Assembly (NCBI RefSeq): GCF_022843985.1
Contig: NZ_JALHMP010000003.1
Coordinates: 62,001-126,000, forward strand
Direction of reading: 5' to 3'
Length of the DNA: 64,000 nucleotides
Source of the DNA: Phreatobacter sp.
GTDB lineage: Bacteria; Pseudomonadota; Alphaproteobacteria; Rhizobiales; Phreatobacteraceae
In this document: positions 42,674 through 51,712 of the stretch, one piece after another
Numbering within the stretch: position 1 is the first letter of the stretch
Layout of the letters: each line of letters begins with the position of its first letter
Translations under genes and position numbers: made by a program
Notes under the pieces: model-generated
Told to the model about the DNA's origin: nothing
The model's input: the letters and a program-made list of their open reading frames with translations, nothing else
Databases searched by the model: none

Positions 42674-43008
42674 CAAGGCCTCCTCCCGCGAATGTTTTAA
42701 GCTTCAAATATTTTGGAGCAAGAGCCTTTGCGCTCCTTGCCGGCGATTATTTTAAGCCTAAACTATTTTGCATGACGACCTGCACGAGCGGCAGTGCGTC
42801 CTTCGAGGCTCGCACCGGACGATGCTGCCGCGTCGCCGTTGCTCGCACCTCAGGATGAGGACCGGACAGACCTGCATCGGGCATGATGCGAGTCTGGAGC
42901 GCCCATTCCTGCCATGCTCGCCCCCCCTCATCCTGAGGTGCGAGCGAAGCGAGCCTCGAAGGACGCACTCGGCTGATGCCGGGCGGCAGGCCGAAAAGGG
43001 AGATGGCC
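42674..43008. promoter_or_regulatory. Divergent control region of cluster 2 with two copies of the shared motif
   Basis: This 335-bp gap between two divergent starts holds no gene. It contains two copies of the cluster 2 motif, at 42690-42715 and 42745-42770 (cores 42695-42714 and 42750-42769, both fitting TTTTAnnCnTnAAnTATTT). One copy lies close to each side's expected promoter. A 173-bp palindromic element (42795-42967) occupies the leader of the rightward gene. GGGAG at 42998-43002 is the ribosome site for ATG 43009. Confidence 0.65.
42795..42967. repeat. 173-bp family-B element with nested perfect inverted repeats
   Basis: The outer arms TGCGTCCTTCGAGGCTCGC (42795-42813) and 42949-42967 are perfect 19-bp reverse complements. 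The inner arms at 42841-42860 and 42926-42945 are perfect over 20 bp (starting GCTCGCACCTCAGG). There is no coding capacity. It resembles the CCTTCGAGG...CCTCGAAGG elements common between genes of Hyphomicrobiales, from general knowledge. It has landed between the motif at 42745 and the gene at 43009. Confidence 0.85.
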
Positions 43009-45342
43009 ATGCGCATCGCGGTGATCGGCGGCGGACCGGGCGGGCTCTATTTCGCCATCCTGATGAAGAAGTGGCAGCCGGCGGCGGACATCACCGTCTT
43101 CGAGCGCAACCGCCCGGACGACACGTTCGGCTTCGGCGTCGTCTTCTCCGACGCGACGCTCGACATTTTCGAGCGCTACGACGCCGAGAGCTACCGCGCC
43201 ATCACCGAGAATTTCGCCTACTGGGACGATATCGAAGTCCGCTTCAAGGACACGGTGCACCGCATCGGCGGCAACGGCTTCTGCGGCTGCTCGCGCCAGA
43301 CGCTGCTGATCCTGTTGCAGAACCGCGCCCGCCAGTTGGGCGTCGCCATGGAGTTCCAGACCGAGATCGATCCGAGCCTCGAGACCTTCGCGGCTTACGA
43401 TCTCGTGGTCGCCGCCGACGGCATCAATTCGCGCATCCGCGAGGCGAGCCGCGACCATTTCCAGCCCGAGGTGGATCTGCGCCCCAACCGCTTCACCTGG
43501 CTCGGCTCCACCCGCGAGCTCGACGCCTTCACCTTCTTCTTCCGCGAGACGGACGACGGCATTTTCATCGCCCATACCTACCAATACGAGCCGGGCCGCT
43601 CGACCTGGGTGATCGAGACCGATCCGGCGACTTTCGCCCGCGCCGGCCTCGACCGCATGGACGAGGAACAATCCGCCCGCTTCCTCGAGGGCGTCTTCGC
43701 CGAGGAGCTCGCCGGCCATCCGCTCATCACCAACCGCTCGTTGTGGCGGCAATTCCCGATGATCCGCTCGAAGCGCTGGGTGAAGGACAACGTGGTCCTC
43801 ATGGGCGATGCCAAGGGCACGGCGCATTTCTCCATCGGCGCCGGCACCAAGCTCGCCATGGAGGATTCCATCGCGCTCTTCGACGCCTTCCGCGCGAAGG
43901 GCACGGTGGCGGAGGCGCTCAAGGCCTACGAGACCGACCGCCGCGAGGAGGTGGAGCGCACCCAGCACGCGGCGGACGTCTCGCTCGTCTGGTTCGAGCA
44001 TGTCGACCGGTTCTGGGACATGGACCCGCGGCAGTTCGCCTTCGGCCTGATGACGCGCTCCAAGGCCATCACCTACGAGAACCTCAAGCTGCGTGCCCCC
44101 GACTTCGTCGCCGAAACCGACCGGATGTTCGCGGAAGGCGTTCCCGGTGCTGACATCGAGAAGCCCCGCCCGCCGCTGTTCCAGCCGCTGACGCTCCGCG
44201 GAATGACGGTGGCGAACCGCGCCGTCGTCTCGCCCATGTGCATGTATTCGGCGGTGGAGGGCATGCCGACCGACTGGCACGTCGTGCATTACGGCGCCCG
44301 CGCCATCGGCGGCGCCGGCCTCGTCTACACCGAGATGGTCTGCGTCGCCCCCGACGCCCGCATCACGCCTGGCTGCGCGGGGCTCTGGTCCGACGAGCAG
44401 GAGGCGGCCTGGACGCGCATCGTCGCCTTCGCTCATCAGAACTCGCAGGCGAAACTCTGCCTGCAGCTCGGCCATGCCGGCCGCAAGGGCGCGACGAAGC
44501 TGATGTGGGAGGGCATGGACCGGCCATTGCCTGCCGGCGCCTGGCCGATCGTCTCCGCCTCCCCCCTGCCCTATTACCCCGACAGCCAGGTGCCGGCGGA
44601 GCTGGACGAGGCCGGCATGGCGCGCATCACCGCCGAGTTCGTCGCCGCGACGGAACGGGCGGCACGCTGCGGCTTCGACATGCTGGAGCTGCACTGCGCC
44701 CACGGTTATCTCCTCGCCTCCTTCCTGTCGCCGCTGACCAACGAGCGGACCGACGCCTATGGCGGCAGCCTCGCCAACCGCCTGCGCTTCCCGCTCCGCG
44801 TCTTCGCCGCCATGCGCGCAGCCTGGCCAGCGGACAAGCCCATGGCGGTGCGCATCTCGGCCACCGACTGGGCCGAGGGCGGCATCACGGAAGCGGACAG
44901 CATCGCCATCGCCCGCGCCTTTGCCGAGGCCGGCGTCGACCTCGTCGACGTCTCGACGGGGCAGACCTCGCCGAAGAGCCGGCCGGTCTATGGCCGCATG
45001 TTCCAGACGCCGTTCTCCGACGCCATCCGCAACGTGGCCGAGGTGAAAACCATGTGCGTCGGCAACATCACCTCGGCCGACCAAATGAACACGATCCTCG
45101 CCGCCGGCCGCGCCGATCTGGTGGCGCTGGGGCGGCCCCATCTCGCCGATCCCGCCTTCATGTTGAAGGCGGCGGCCTGGTACGGCGTCGACCTCCACCA
45201 GCCGCCGCAATATCAGCCGGGCAAGGACCAGGCGCTGCGCAATGCGGTGAAGGACCGGGCGGATTTCGAGGCGCTGAAGGTCGCGGCGAAGCCGAAGCGG
45301 CACGCGCGGGGGAGTTTCGCGCGGAAGGCCGCGGCGGAATAG
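43009..45342 (+). CDS. Bifunctional monooxygenase/OYE-type oxidoreductase (2-aminobenzoyl-CoA monooxygenase/reductase or salicylyl-CoA hydroxylase type)
   Basis: 777 residues. Residues 1-380 are an FAD monooxygenase of the salicylate-hydroxylase type ([18 protein letters not shown], then [15 protein letters not shown] and [18 protein letters not shown]). Residues about 390-760 are an old-yellow-enzyme FMN barrel ([60 protein letters not shown]). This fusion is typical of the Azoarcus evansii 2-aminobenzoyl-CoA monooxygenase/reductase, which hydroxylates and then reduces the ring. Similar fusions are annotated as salicylyl-CoA 5-hydroxylase. I chose ATG 43009 (GGGAG 6 nt upstream) over 43003. 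Confidence 0.88.
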   Translation: MRIAVIGGGPGGLYFAILMKKWQPAADITVFERNRPDDTFGFGVVFSDATLDIFERYDAESYRAITENFAYWDDIEVRFKDTVHRIGGNGFCGCSRQTLLILLQNRARQLGVAMEFQTEIDPSLETFAAYDLVVAADGINSRIREASRDHFQPEVDLRPNRFTWLGSTRELDAFTFFFRETDDGIFIAHTYQYEPGRSTWVIETDPATFARAGLDRMDEEQSARFLEGVFAEELAGHPLITNRSLWRQFPMIRSKRWVKDNVVLMGDAKGTAHFSIGAGTKLAMEDSIALFDAFRAKGTVAEALKAYETDRREEVERTQHAADVSLVWFEHVDRFWDMDPRQFAFGLMTRSKAITYENLKLRAPDFVAETDRMFAEGVPGADIEKPRPPLFQPLTLRGMTVANRAVVSPMCMYSAVEGMPTDWHVVHYGARAIGGAGLVYTEMVCVAPDARITPGCAGLWSDEQEAAWTRIVAFAHQNSQAKLCLQLGHAGRKGATKLMWEGMDRPLPAGAWPIVSASPLPYYPDSQVPAELDEAGMARITAEFVAATERAARCGFDMLELHCAHGYLLASFLSPLTNERTDAYGGSLANRLRFPLRVFAAMRAAWPADKPMAVRISATDWAEGGITEADSIAIARAFAEAGVDLVDVSTGQTSPKSRPVYGRMFQTPFSDAIRNVAEVKTMCVGNITSADQMNTILAAGRADLVALGRPHLADPAFMLKAAAWYGVDLHQPPQYQPGKDQALRNAVKDRADFEALKVAAKPKRHARGSFARKAAAE

Positions 45343-45344
45343 GC

Positions 45345-45917
45345 TCAGCCGAGATCAGCGAGGCGGAAGGACAGGGCCGCGAGGTCGGGATGGGCGGGCT
45401 CAAGCGGATCCGTTGCGCCGAGGCGGCGGATGGCGCCATAGCCGTCGGCACGCGGCTCGCGATGGATGGTGACCGCGAGCGTGTGGGCGTCGACCACCCA
45501 ATAGTCCGCCACGCCATGGACTGCCATCAGTTCGGCCTTGCGACCGAGATCGAAGGCAAGGCTCGTGTCGGCAACCTCGACCACGAGCAACACGTCAGCA
45601 GGTGTCAGCCGCTCGCCGCTGAAGTCGCGGTAGATGACGAGGTCGGGCGCGAGGAACGTCGTCTCGGAAAGTTGCAGCGTCGGCTCGGTGCCGACGCGGA
45701 ACCCCCGGGGCAGCAGGCGGGCGAGGGCCATGATGAGATCGTCCTGAAGGCGCTGATGGATGCGGTTCTTCGCGTTCATCGGGACGAACTCTCCCTCGAT
45801 CAGCTCGACCCTCTCATTGTCCTGGAGAATGCCCGTTTCCAGCATGCGGAAGGCGTCCTCGACGGTGAATGCCCGTCGCGGCAGTCCCTCGGCTCCCTGT
45901 GTGACCATCACGTTCAT
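45345..45917 (-). CDS. Uma2 family (DUF820) putative endonuclease
   Basis: 190 residues. Opening RRAFTVEDAFRMLETG, then RVELIEGEFVPMNAKN, APDLVIYRDF, VLLVVEVADTS and the K of DLGRKAELMA make up the PD-(D/E)xK nuclease core of Uma2 proteins. Their biological role is unknown, and such genes are often mobile or present in several copies. It is convergent with the monooxygenase/reductase gene, with a 2-bp gap. Confidence 0.88.
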   Translation of the reverse strand: MNVMVTQGAEGLPRRAFTVEDAFRMLETGILQDNERVELIEGEFVPMNAKNRIHQRLQDDLIMALARLLPRGFRVGTEPTLQLSETTFLAPDLVIYRDFSGERLTPADVLLVVEVADTSLAFDLGRKAELMAVHGVADYWVVDAHTLAVTIHREPRADGYGAIRRLGATDPLEPAHPDLAALSFRLADLG

Positions 45918-45988
45918 GGGCTGACCTCGGCATTGAGGATAGCACCGTTGGTACGGGATGTATTGACCCCGAGCCGGGCCGCAAGCTT

Positions 45989-46789
45989 CTACCGGCTCGC
46001 CGCCGACAGCCCGCCATCCACGGCGATCTCCGCCGCGGTGACATAGCGCGCCTCGTCGGAGACGAGGAACAGCACGGCCTGCGCCACGTCCCAGGCGTCG
46101 CCCATCCTGCCCGTCGGCACCTGGGCGTTGCGGGAGGCGATGAGCGCGGCGACGTCGCCGCCGGCGACCTGCTTCGCCAGCCGGTGCTCGACCAGCGGCG
46201 TGTGCATGAGGCCGGGGATGACCGTGTTGCAGCGGATGGCCTGCTTGGCATAGGTCACCGCGATGGAGCGCGAGAAGCCGAGGATGCCGAGCTTGGTCGT
46301 GGTGTAGGCGACGTGCGGCCGGTCGGGCAGGATGCGGACGCCGGCGATGGACGACAGGTTGACGATGGCGCCGCCGCCCTGCCGCTGCATCGCCGGGATG
46401 ACGTGTTTGCAGGCGAGGAAAGCGGTCTTCAGGTTGAGGTCGAGCTGAAGGTCCCAGACCTCCTCGCTCATGGTCACCGGGTCTCCCGGCGCCGATCCCC
46501 CGACATTGTTGATCAGGATGTCGATGCGCCCGAAGCGGGCGAGGCAGTCGGCGACGGCCGCCTCGACCTCCCCGGCCTGCGTCATATCGACGGCGCGGGC
46601 GACGGCGGTGCCGCCCTCCGCCGCGATCAGCCGCTGCGTCTCTTCCGCCGCGGCGAGCGTGATGTCGGTGCCGTAGACGGTGGCGCCCTGGCGGGCGAGC
46701 AGCACGGCGGTGGCCTTGCCGTTGCCCCAGCCCTCCCCCGCCGAGCCGGCTCCGGAGATGAAGGCCACCTTGCCGGTGAGGTCATGCAT
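45989..46789 (-). CDS. SDR family oxidoreductase
   Basis: 266 residues. The Rossmann motif is FISGAGSAGEGWGNGKA, a longer glycine loop than usual, with NNVGGSAPG and the catalytic region IAGVRILPDRPHVAYTTTK (Y-x3-K). The ATG at 46789 (MHDLTGKVAF) was preferred to an upstream in-frame start. It lies 32 bp after the pncB stop on the same strand and could be co-transcribed with it. Substrate unknown; the insertion in the glycine loop suggests an unusual cofactor fit. Confidence 0.87.
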   Translation of the reverse strand: MHDLTGKVAFISGAGSAGEGWGNGKATAVLLARQGATVYGTDITLAAAEETQRLIAAEGGTAVARAVDMTQAGEVEAAVADCLARFGRIDILINNVGGSAPGDPVTMSEEVWDLQLDLNLKTAFLACKHVIPAMQRQGGGAIVNLSSIAGVRILPDRPHVAYTTTKLGILGFSRSIAVTYAKQAIRCNTVIPGLMHTPLVEHRLAKQVAGGDVAALIASRNAQVPTGRMGDAWDVAQAVLFLVSDEARYVTAAEIAVDGGLSAASR

Positions 46790-46821
46790 GGGTTGGGCTC
46801 CGCTGGGTGGGTGTGCCGCCG

Positions 46822-48138
46822 TCACACGAGGACGGGATGGGCTTTCATGCCGATCGTGCCGAAGACGCGGCGATAGCGGGCGATCTCGTCTTCCGGTCCC
46901 GTCGCCTTCAGCGGGTTGTCGGAGAGCTTCACCGCCGGACGGCCATTGGCCTCGACCACCTTGCAGACGACCGAGATCGGCGCCAGCGCGTCGGGATCGC
47001 CGTTGGGCACGCAGCCCTTGAAGTCGTTGGTCAGGTTGGTGCCCCAGCCGTAGCCGATGCGCACCTCGCCGGTGAAGCGGCGGGCCGTCGCCTCGATGGA
47101 ATCGATGTCCATGCCATCGGAGAGAATGACGAGCTTCTTAGCGGGGTCGCGGCCCTTGGCGCGCCACCAGGCGACGAGTTCCTCGGTGCCCTCGGTCGGG
47201 TCCTTGGAATCGGGCCGCGCACCGGTCCAGTCGGCGACCCAGTCGGGAGCATGGGCAAGGAAATGCGCCGTGCCGAAACAGTCCGGCAGGATGATGCGCA
47301 TGTTCTGGTCATAGATGCGCGCCCAGTCCTCCAGCACCTTGTAGGGCGCCTTGAGCAGGTCCTCGTCGGTTTTCGCCAGGGCGCCGTAGACCATGGGCAG
47401 TTCATGGGCATTGGTGCCGATAGCCTCGAGGCCGAGATCCATGGCGAGCTTCATGTTGGAGGTGCCGGTGAAGACGTCGGGGCCGAGGGCGTCGGCCATG
47501 GCCTCCATCATCCATTGCTGCCAGAGGAAGCCGTGGCGGCGGCGGGTGCCGAAATCGGAGATCTTCAGCGTGCCGACCTCGTCCTTCAGGCGGCGCAGGC
47601 GCTTGATCTTCTCCCAGGCCTTGGCCTTGGCATTGGCGTAGAGGATGTCGAGTTCGAGCTTCGACAGGGTGCGCATGGTGGCGCGGGCGCGCAGCTCGTT
47701 GATGATGGCGAGGGCCTGGACCTCCCACATCGTCGTCTCGGCCCATTTGCCGGCGAAGGTCAGCTCATATTGCCCGTCGCGCTTCTCGAGCTGGTACTCC
47801 GGCAGGCGGAAATCCTTGAGAAAGGCGAGATAGTCAGGGCCAAAGATGCGCTCGCGCCCGTAGAACGTGTTGCCGGCGAGCCAGATCAGCTCCTTCGGCT
47901 TGAACCTGAGATCGCGGGCATGGTCGAGCTGGGCGCGCAGCTCGCGCTCGTCGATCACCTCGGCGAGGCGGATGGTCCGGGTGCGGTTGCTGAGCGCGAA
48001 GGTCGCCGTCACCTCCGGGTGGAAGCGGCGGATGAGCTGCTGCATCGAGAACTTGTAATAGTCCGAATCCAGCAGCGACCGGATGATCGGGTCCAGCTTC
48101 CACGTGTGATTGTAGACCCGGGTGGCGATATCGACCAT
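46822..48138 (-). CDS. pncB: Nicotinate phosphoribosyltransferase
   Basis: 438 residues, as in alphaproteobacterial Pnc[53 protein letters not shown] and the phosphorylatable histidine in GTNAHELPM are present, with the PRPP-binding [13 protein letters not shown]. It converts nicotinate, PRPP and ATP to nicotinate mononucleotide in NAD salvage. It is 108 bp downstream of the peptide-type transporter operon. Despite the 6-hydroxynicotinate-reductase-like gene at 14.8 kb, I see no direct link between them. Confidence 0.95.
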   Translation of the reverse strand: MVDIATRVYNHTWKLDPIIRSLLDSDYYKFSMQQLIRRFHPEVTATFALSNRTRTIRLAEVIDERELRAQLDHARDLRFKPKELIWLAGNTFYGRERIFGPDYLAFLKDFRLPEYQLEKRDGQYELTFAGKWAETTMWEVQALAIINELRARATMRTLSKLELDILYANAKAKAWEKIKRLRRLKDEVGTLKISDFGTRRRHGFLWQQWMMEAMADALGPDVFTGTSNMKLAMDLGLEAIGTNAHELPMVYGALAKTDEDLLKAPYKVLEDWARIYDQNMRIILPDCFGTAHFLAHAPDWVADWTGARPDSKDPTEGTEELVAWWRAKGRDPAKKLVILSDGMDIDSIEATARRFTGEVRIGYGWGTNLTNDFKGCVPNGDPDALAPISVVCKVVEANGRPAVKLSDNPLKATGPEDEIARYRRVFGTIGMKAHPVLV

Positions 48139-48246
48139 GGACGGCCCGCTCGTGGCGCTTCAGGGCTGCGGACCTTAGGAGCCCTGACAGCCCTTGGAAA
48201 GTCACCTGCCGGATACCGGCATGCAAGGCTGCCGCGCGGGGCGCGG

Positions 48247-49869
48247 TCAGGCCAGCGCCGCATCCCGCGACAGGCCGAATTCGCGCCCGGGAATGGAGGC
48301 GAGGAGTGCCTGCGTATAGGCATGCTGCGGATTGCCGAAGACCTCGCCGATGGGGCCGGCCTCGACCACCTCGCCGCTCTTCATCACCGCCACGAGGTCG
48401 CAGACCTGGGCGGCGACCCTGAGGTCGTGGGTGATGAAGACGATGGACAGGCCGAGCCGCTCGCGCAGATCGGCGAGGAGCCGCAGCACCTGCGCCTGGA
48501 CCGAGACGTCGAGGGCGGAGACCGCTTCGTCGGCGACGAGCACCTCGGGCTCCAGCGCCAGGGCGCGGGCAAGGCCGATGCGCTGGCGCTGGCCGCCGGA
48601 AAACTCGTGCGGATAGCGGTCGGTCGCGGCGGGATCGAGCCCGACGAGGCCGAAGAGCTCCTTGGCCTTTGCCAGCGCAGCGGCACGGTCCATGCCGTGG
48701 ACGATGGGGCCCTGGGCGACGAGTTCGCCGGCCTTGCGGCGCGGGTTGAGCGAGCCGTAGGGGTCCTGGAACACCATCTGGATGTGACGGGTCTCCTGCC
48801 GCATCTGCTCGCGGCTGAGCTTGGCGAGATCCTTCCCATTGAGGACCAGCGACCCGGTATCGGGATCGATCAGGCGGATGATGCAGCGGGCGAGCGTCGA
48901 CTTGCCCGAGCCGGATTCGCCGACGATGCCGAGCGTGCCGCCCCTGGGCAGGACCAGCGAGACGTCCTTGACCGCATGGGTGACGCGCACGCCGCGGCCG
49001 AGGAAGCCGCCGGTGCGGAAGGTCTTGGAGACATTCCGCATGGTGAGGATCGGTTCGGCGGAGATCGGCCGTGGCGGCGGCGCCTTCAGCGGCGGCACGG
49101 CGGCGATGAGCTGCTTGGTATAGGCATGCTGCGGGCGGTTCAGCACCTCGACCGCCGGGCCCTGCTCGACCACCAGTCCATATTGCATCACGGCGACGCG
49201 GTCGGCGATCTCGGCGACAACGCCGAAATCGTGGGTGATGAAGAGGACGGCGGTACCCTTGCGCTTCTGCAGGTCCTTGATGAGGCTGAGGATCTGCGCC
49301 TGCGTCGTCACGTCGAGGGCGGTGGTCGGCTCGTCGGCGATGAGCACCTTGGGGTCGAGGGCCAGCGCCATGGCGATCATGGCGCGCTGGCGCTGGCCGC
49401 CGGAGAGCTCGTGCGGATAGGCTCTGGCCGCCAGTTTCGGGTCGGGAATGCGGACCTCGGCGAGGAGGTCGAGCACCTTGGCGGCAATCTCCTGTTTCGA
49501 CAGGCCGGTATGGATGTCGAACATCTCGCCGATCTGGTCGCCGATGGTGCGCAGGGGATTGAGCGCGGTCATCGGCTCCTGGAAGATCATGGCGATGCCG
49601 GAGCCGCGCACGGCGCGCATCTCCGCTTCCGTCAGCTGCGTCAGGTCGCGGCCGTCGAACAGAACCTGGCCGCCATCGATGGTCACGCCGGTCGGCAGCA
49701 GCCGCATGATGGCATTGGCAGTCATCGACTTGCCGGAGCCGCTCTCGCCGACCACGCAGAGGATCTCGTTGCCGGCAATGGCGAGCGAAACATCCTTCAT
49801 GGCGTGCGGGCGGTCGGCGCCGGCGGGCAGCCGCACGCTCAGGCCTTCGAGGGTCAGGACGGGGGCCAT
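48247..49869 (-). CDS. Dipeptide-type ABC transporter, fused double ATP-binding protein (DppD-DppF type)
   Basis: 540 residues with two complete ABC domains. The first (about 1-255) has GESGSGKSM, LSGGQRQRAM and VLIADEPTTALD. The second (about 285-540) has GESGSGKST, FSGGQRQRIGLARAL and VLVADEAVSALD. A single chain therefore replaces the DppD/DppF pair. The ATG follows the upstream permease stop by 2 bp. It powers uptake of a peptide- or opine-like solute through the permeases at 49872 and 50706. Confidence 0.93.
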   Translation of the reverse strand: MAPVLTLEGLSVRLPAGADRPHAMKDVSLAIAGNEILCVVGESGSGKSMTANAIMRLLPTGVTIDGGQVLFDGRDLTQLTEAEMRAVRGSGIAMIFQEPMTALNPLRTIGDQIGEMFDIHTGLSKQEIAAKVLDLLAEVRIPDPKLAARAYPHELSGGQRQRAMIAMALALDPKVLIADEPTTALDVTTQAQILSLIKDLQKRKGTAVLFITHDFGVVAEIADRVAVMQYGLVVEQGPAVEVLNRPQHAYTKQLIAAVPPLKAPPPRPISAEPILTMRNVSKTFRTGGFLGRGVRVTHAVKDVSLVLPRGGTLGIVGESGSGKSTLARCIIRLIDPDTGSLVLNGKDLAKLSREQMRQETRHIQMVFQDPYGSLNPRRKAGELVAQGPIVHGMDRAAALAKAKELFGLVGLDPAATDRYPHEFSGGQRQRIGLARALALEPEVLVADEAVSALDVSVQAQVLRLLADLRERLGLSIVFITHDLRVAAQVCDLVAVMKSGEVVEAGPIGEVFGNPQHAYTQALLASIPGREFGLSRDAALA

Positions 49870-49871
49870 GG

Positions 49872-50702
49872 TCACCGACCCTTCAGGCGCGGATTGAGCG
49901 CGTCGTTCAGCCCCTGGCCTACCAGCGAGACGGCGAGCACGGTGAGGAGGATGGCGATGCCGGGAATGGCCGAGACGTACCACTGGACGCGCAGCACGTC
50001 GCGGCCGAGGCCGATGAGATTGCCCCAGGAGGCGACGTTGGGATCGGAGAGGCGCAGGAAGGCCAGGGCGCTCTCCAGCAGGATGGAGACCGCCATGACG
50101 ACGCTGGCATAGACGATCACCGGCGGCAGGGCGTTGGGCAGGATCTCGCCGAAGATCAGCTTGAGGTCCTTGAGGCCGAGGGTGCGGCCGGCCTGGACGA
50201 ATTCACGGTTGCGCAGGGACAGGAACTCGGCCCGTGTCAGGCGCGCCGGCGCCGGCCAGGAGACGATGCCGATGGCGATGATGACCGTGTTGATGTTCGA
50301 GCCGAAGACAGCGACCAGGACGAGCAGCAGAAGGAAGTTGGGCAGGGTCTGGAAGGCTTCCGTGATGCGCATCAGCACATTGTCGACCCAGCCGCCATAA
50401 TAGCCCGAGACGGCGCCGATGACGATGCCGATGAGGACGGCGATGACGGTCGCAACCCCGCCGATCAGCAGCGAGATGCGGGCGCCGTAGAAGATCTGGG
50501 CGGCGATGTCGCGGCCGGAATTGTCGGTGCCGAGGGGAAAGCGCGGATTGGTGAAGGGCCAGACCAGCGGCCGTCCGGCCAGGGCCAGCGGGTCACGCGG
50601 GAAGAGCCAGCTGGCACTCGCCGCCATGGCGATGACGACGAGGAGCAGGAACAGGCCGACAATGGCCGCCGGGGAGCGGAAATAGGCGCGCACGATCTCC
50701 AC
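49872..50702 (-). CDS. ABC transporter permease, DppC type
   Basis: 276 residues. It starts with a GTG (VEIVRAYFRSPAAIVG) 3 bp after the DppB-type stop. The BPD_transp_1 region contains PLGTDNSGRDIAAQIFYGAR, VRAGRTLGLKDLKLIF-like (FVQAGRTLGLKD) EAA loop and the final LLTVLAVSLVGQGLNDALNPR. It has about six membrane helices. It pairs with the protein encoded at 50706-51683. Confidence 0.93.
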   Translation of the reverse strand: MEIVRAYFRSPAAIVGLFLLLVVIAMAASASWLFPRDPLALAGRPLVWPFTNPRFPLGTDNSGRDIAAQIFYGARISLLIGGVATVIAVLIGIVIGAVSGYYGGWVDNVLMRITEAFQTLPNFLLLLVLVAVFGSNINTVIIAIGIVSWPAPARLTRAEFLSLRNREFVQAGRTLGLKDLKLIFGEILPNALPPVIVYASVVMAVSILLESALAFLRLSDPNVASWGNLIGLGRDVLRVQWYVSAIPGIAILLTVLAVSLVGQGLNDALNPRLKGR

Positions 50703-50705
50703 GGC

Positions 50706-51683
50706 TCAAACCCCCGTGGTGATGCGCGGGTCGAGGCGCGCATAGATGAGATCGACGATGAAATTGACGGTGATGACCAGCAGCGCCGAGACGAAGATGA
50801 TGCCCAGCAGCGTGTTCAGGTCGCGCTGGACGACGCTCTCATAGGCGAGGCGCCCGAGGCCGGGCAGCGAGAAGACGCTCTCCACCACGACCGAGCCGCC
50901 GAGCATCGTGCCCGCCTGCAGGCCGATCAGCGTCACCATCGGCAAAAGCGCGTTGCGCAGCACGTGGCGGGTGATGATGCGCGTCTCGTCGAGGCCCTTG
51001 GAGCGGGCGGTGCGGACGAAGTCGAGGTTCAGCACCTCCAGCATCGAGGCGCGCATGATGCGCAGGTAGATGGCGAGGAAGATCAGCCCCAGCGTCAGGG
51101 TCGGCAGGATCAGGTGCCGCGCCGTGTCGAGCACCGCGCGGATGCCGGTCGCCGTCGAGGTGATGTCGGAGAGGCCGCCGGCCGGCAGCCATTGCAGATA
51201 GATGGAGAAGACGACGATGGCCATCAGGCCGAACCAGAAGGACGGCGTCGCGTAGAAGATCAGGCCGACGGTCGAGATCAGCGTATCCGGCCATTTGTTG
51301 ACGCCGCGGGCGGCGATGACGCCGAGGATCAGGCCGAAGAAGAAGGCGAAGGACAGCGACGCCGTCATCAGGAGGATGGTCGCCGGCAGGCGCTCGGCGA
51401 TGACGGTGGCCACCGGCTTGCCGTAGATGGCGGAGAAGCCGAGATCGAAACGCACCAGCCGCCACAGGTAATTGCCGAGCTGGGCCGAGACCGAGAGATC
51501 GAGGCCATAGAAGCGGCGCAGGTCCTCGGCGGTGCGGGCGTCGCCGCCGCCCATCTGCGCCATCATGGCGTCGACCGTGTCGCCCGGCGCGAACTGCAGC
51601 AGCAGGAACACGCCGACGAGGATGAGGATCAAGGTCGGGATCGAGGCGGCGAGACGCCGCCCCGCCAGGTTCAGGACACGCAT
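50706..51683 (-). CDS. ABC transporter permease, DppB type
   Basis: 325 residues. N-terminal LAASIPTLILILVGVFLLLQ, then GDTVDAMMAQMGG, and the EAA loop LDFVRTARSKGLDETRIITRH, followed by LIGLQAGTMLGGSVVVE, all typical of DppB/OppB. ATG 51683 (MRVLNLAGRR) lies 29 bp after the binding-protein stop. It forms the channel with the DppC-type protein. Confidence 0.93.
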   Translation of the reverse strand: MRVLNLAGRRLAASIPTLILILVGVFLLLQFAPGDTVDAMMAQMGGGDARTAEDLRRFYGLDLSVSAQLGNYLWRLVRFDLGFSAIYGKPVATVIAERLPATILLMTASLSFAFFFGLILGVIAARGVNKWPDTLISTVGLIFYATPSFWFGLMAIVVFSIYLQWLPAGGLSDITSTATGIRAVLDTARHLILPTLTLGLIFLAIYLRIMRASMLEVLNLDFVRTARSKGLDETRIITRHVLRNALLPMVTLIGLQAGTMLGGSVVVESVFSLPGLGRLAYESVVQRDLNTLLGIIFVSALLVITVNFIVDLIYARLDPRITTGV

Positions 51684-51712
51684 GGGATGAGGCCTGGCTC
51701 CGTGCTGCGGAC

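Noticed and set aside
42795-42967. Reading the nested palindrome as a CRISPR-like or attachment site
   Set aside because: It is a single element with inverted, not direct, repeats and has no integrase nearby.
46807-50112. An 1101-codon plus-strand frame opposite pncB and the ABC ATPase
   Set aside because: Same compositional artefact; the minus-strand genes have clear catalytic motifs.
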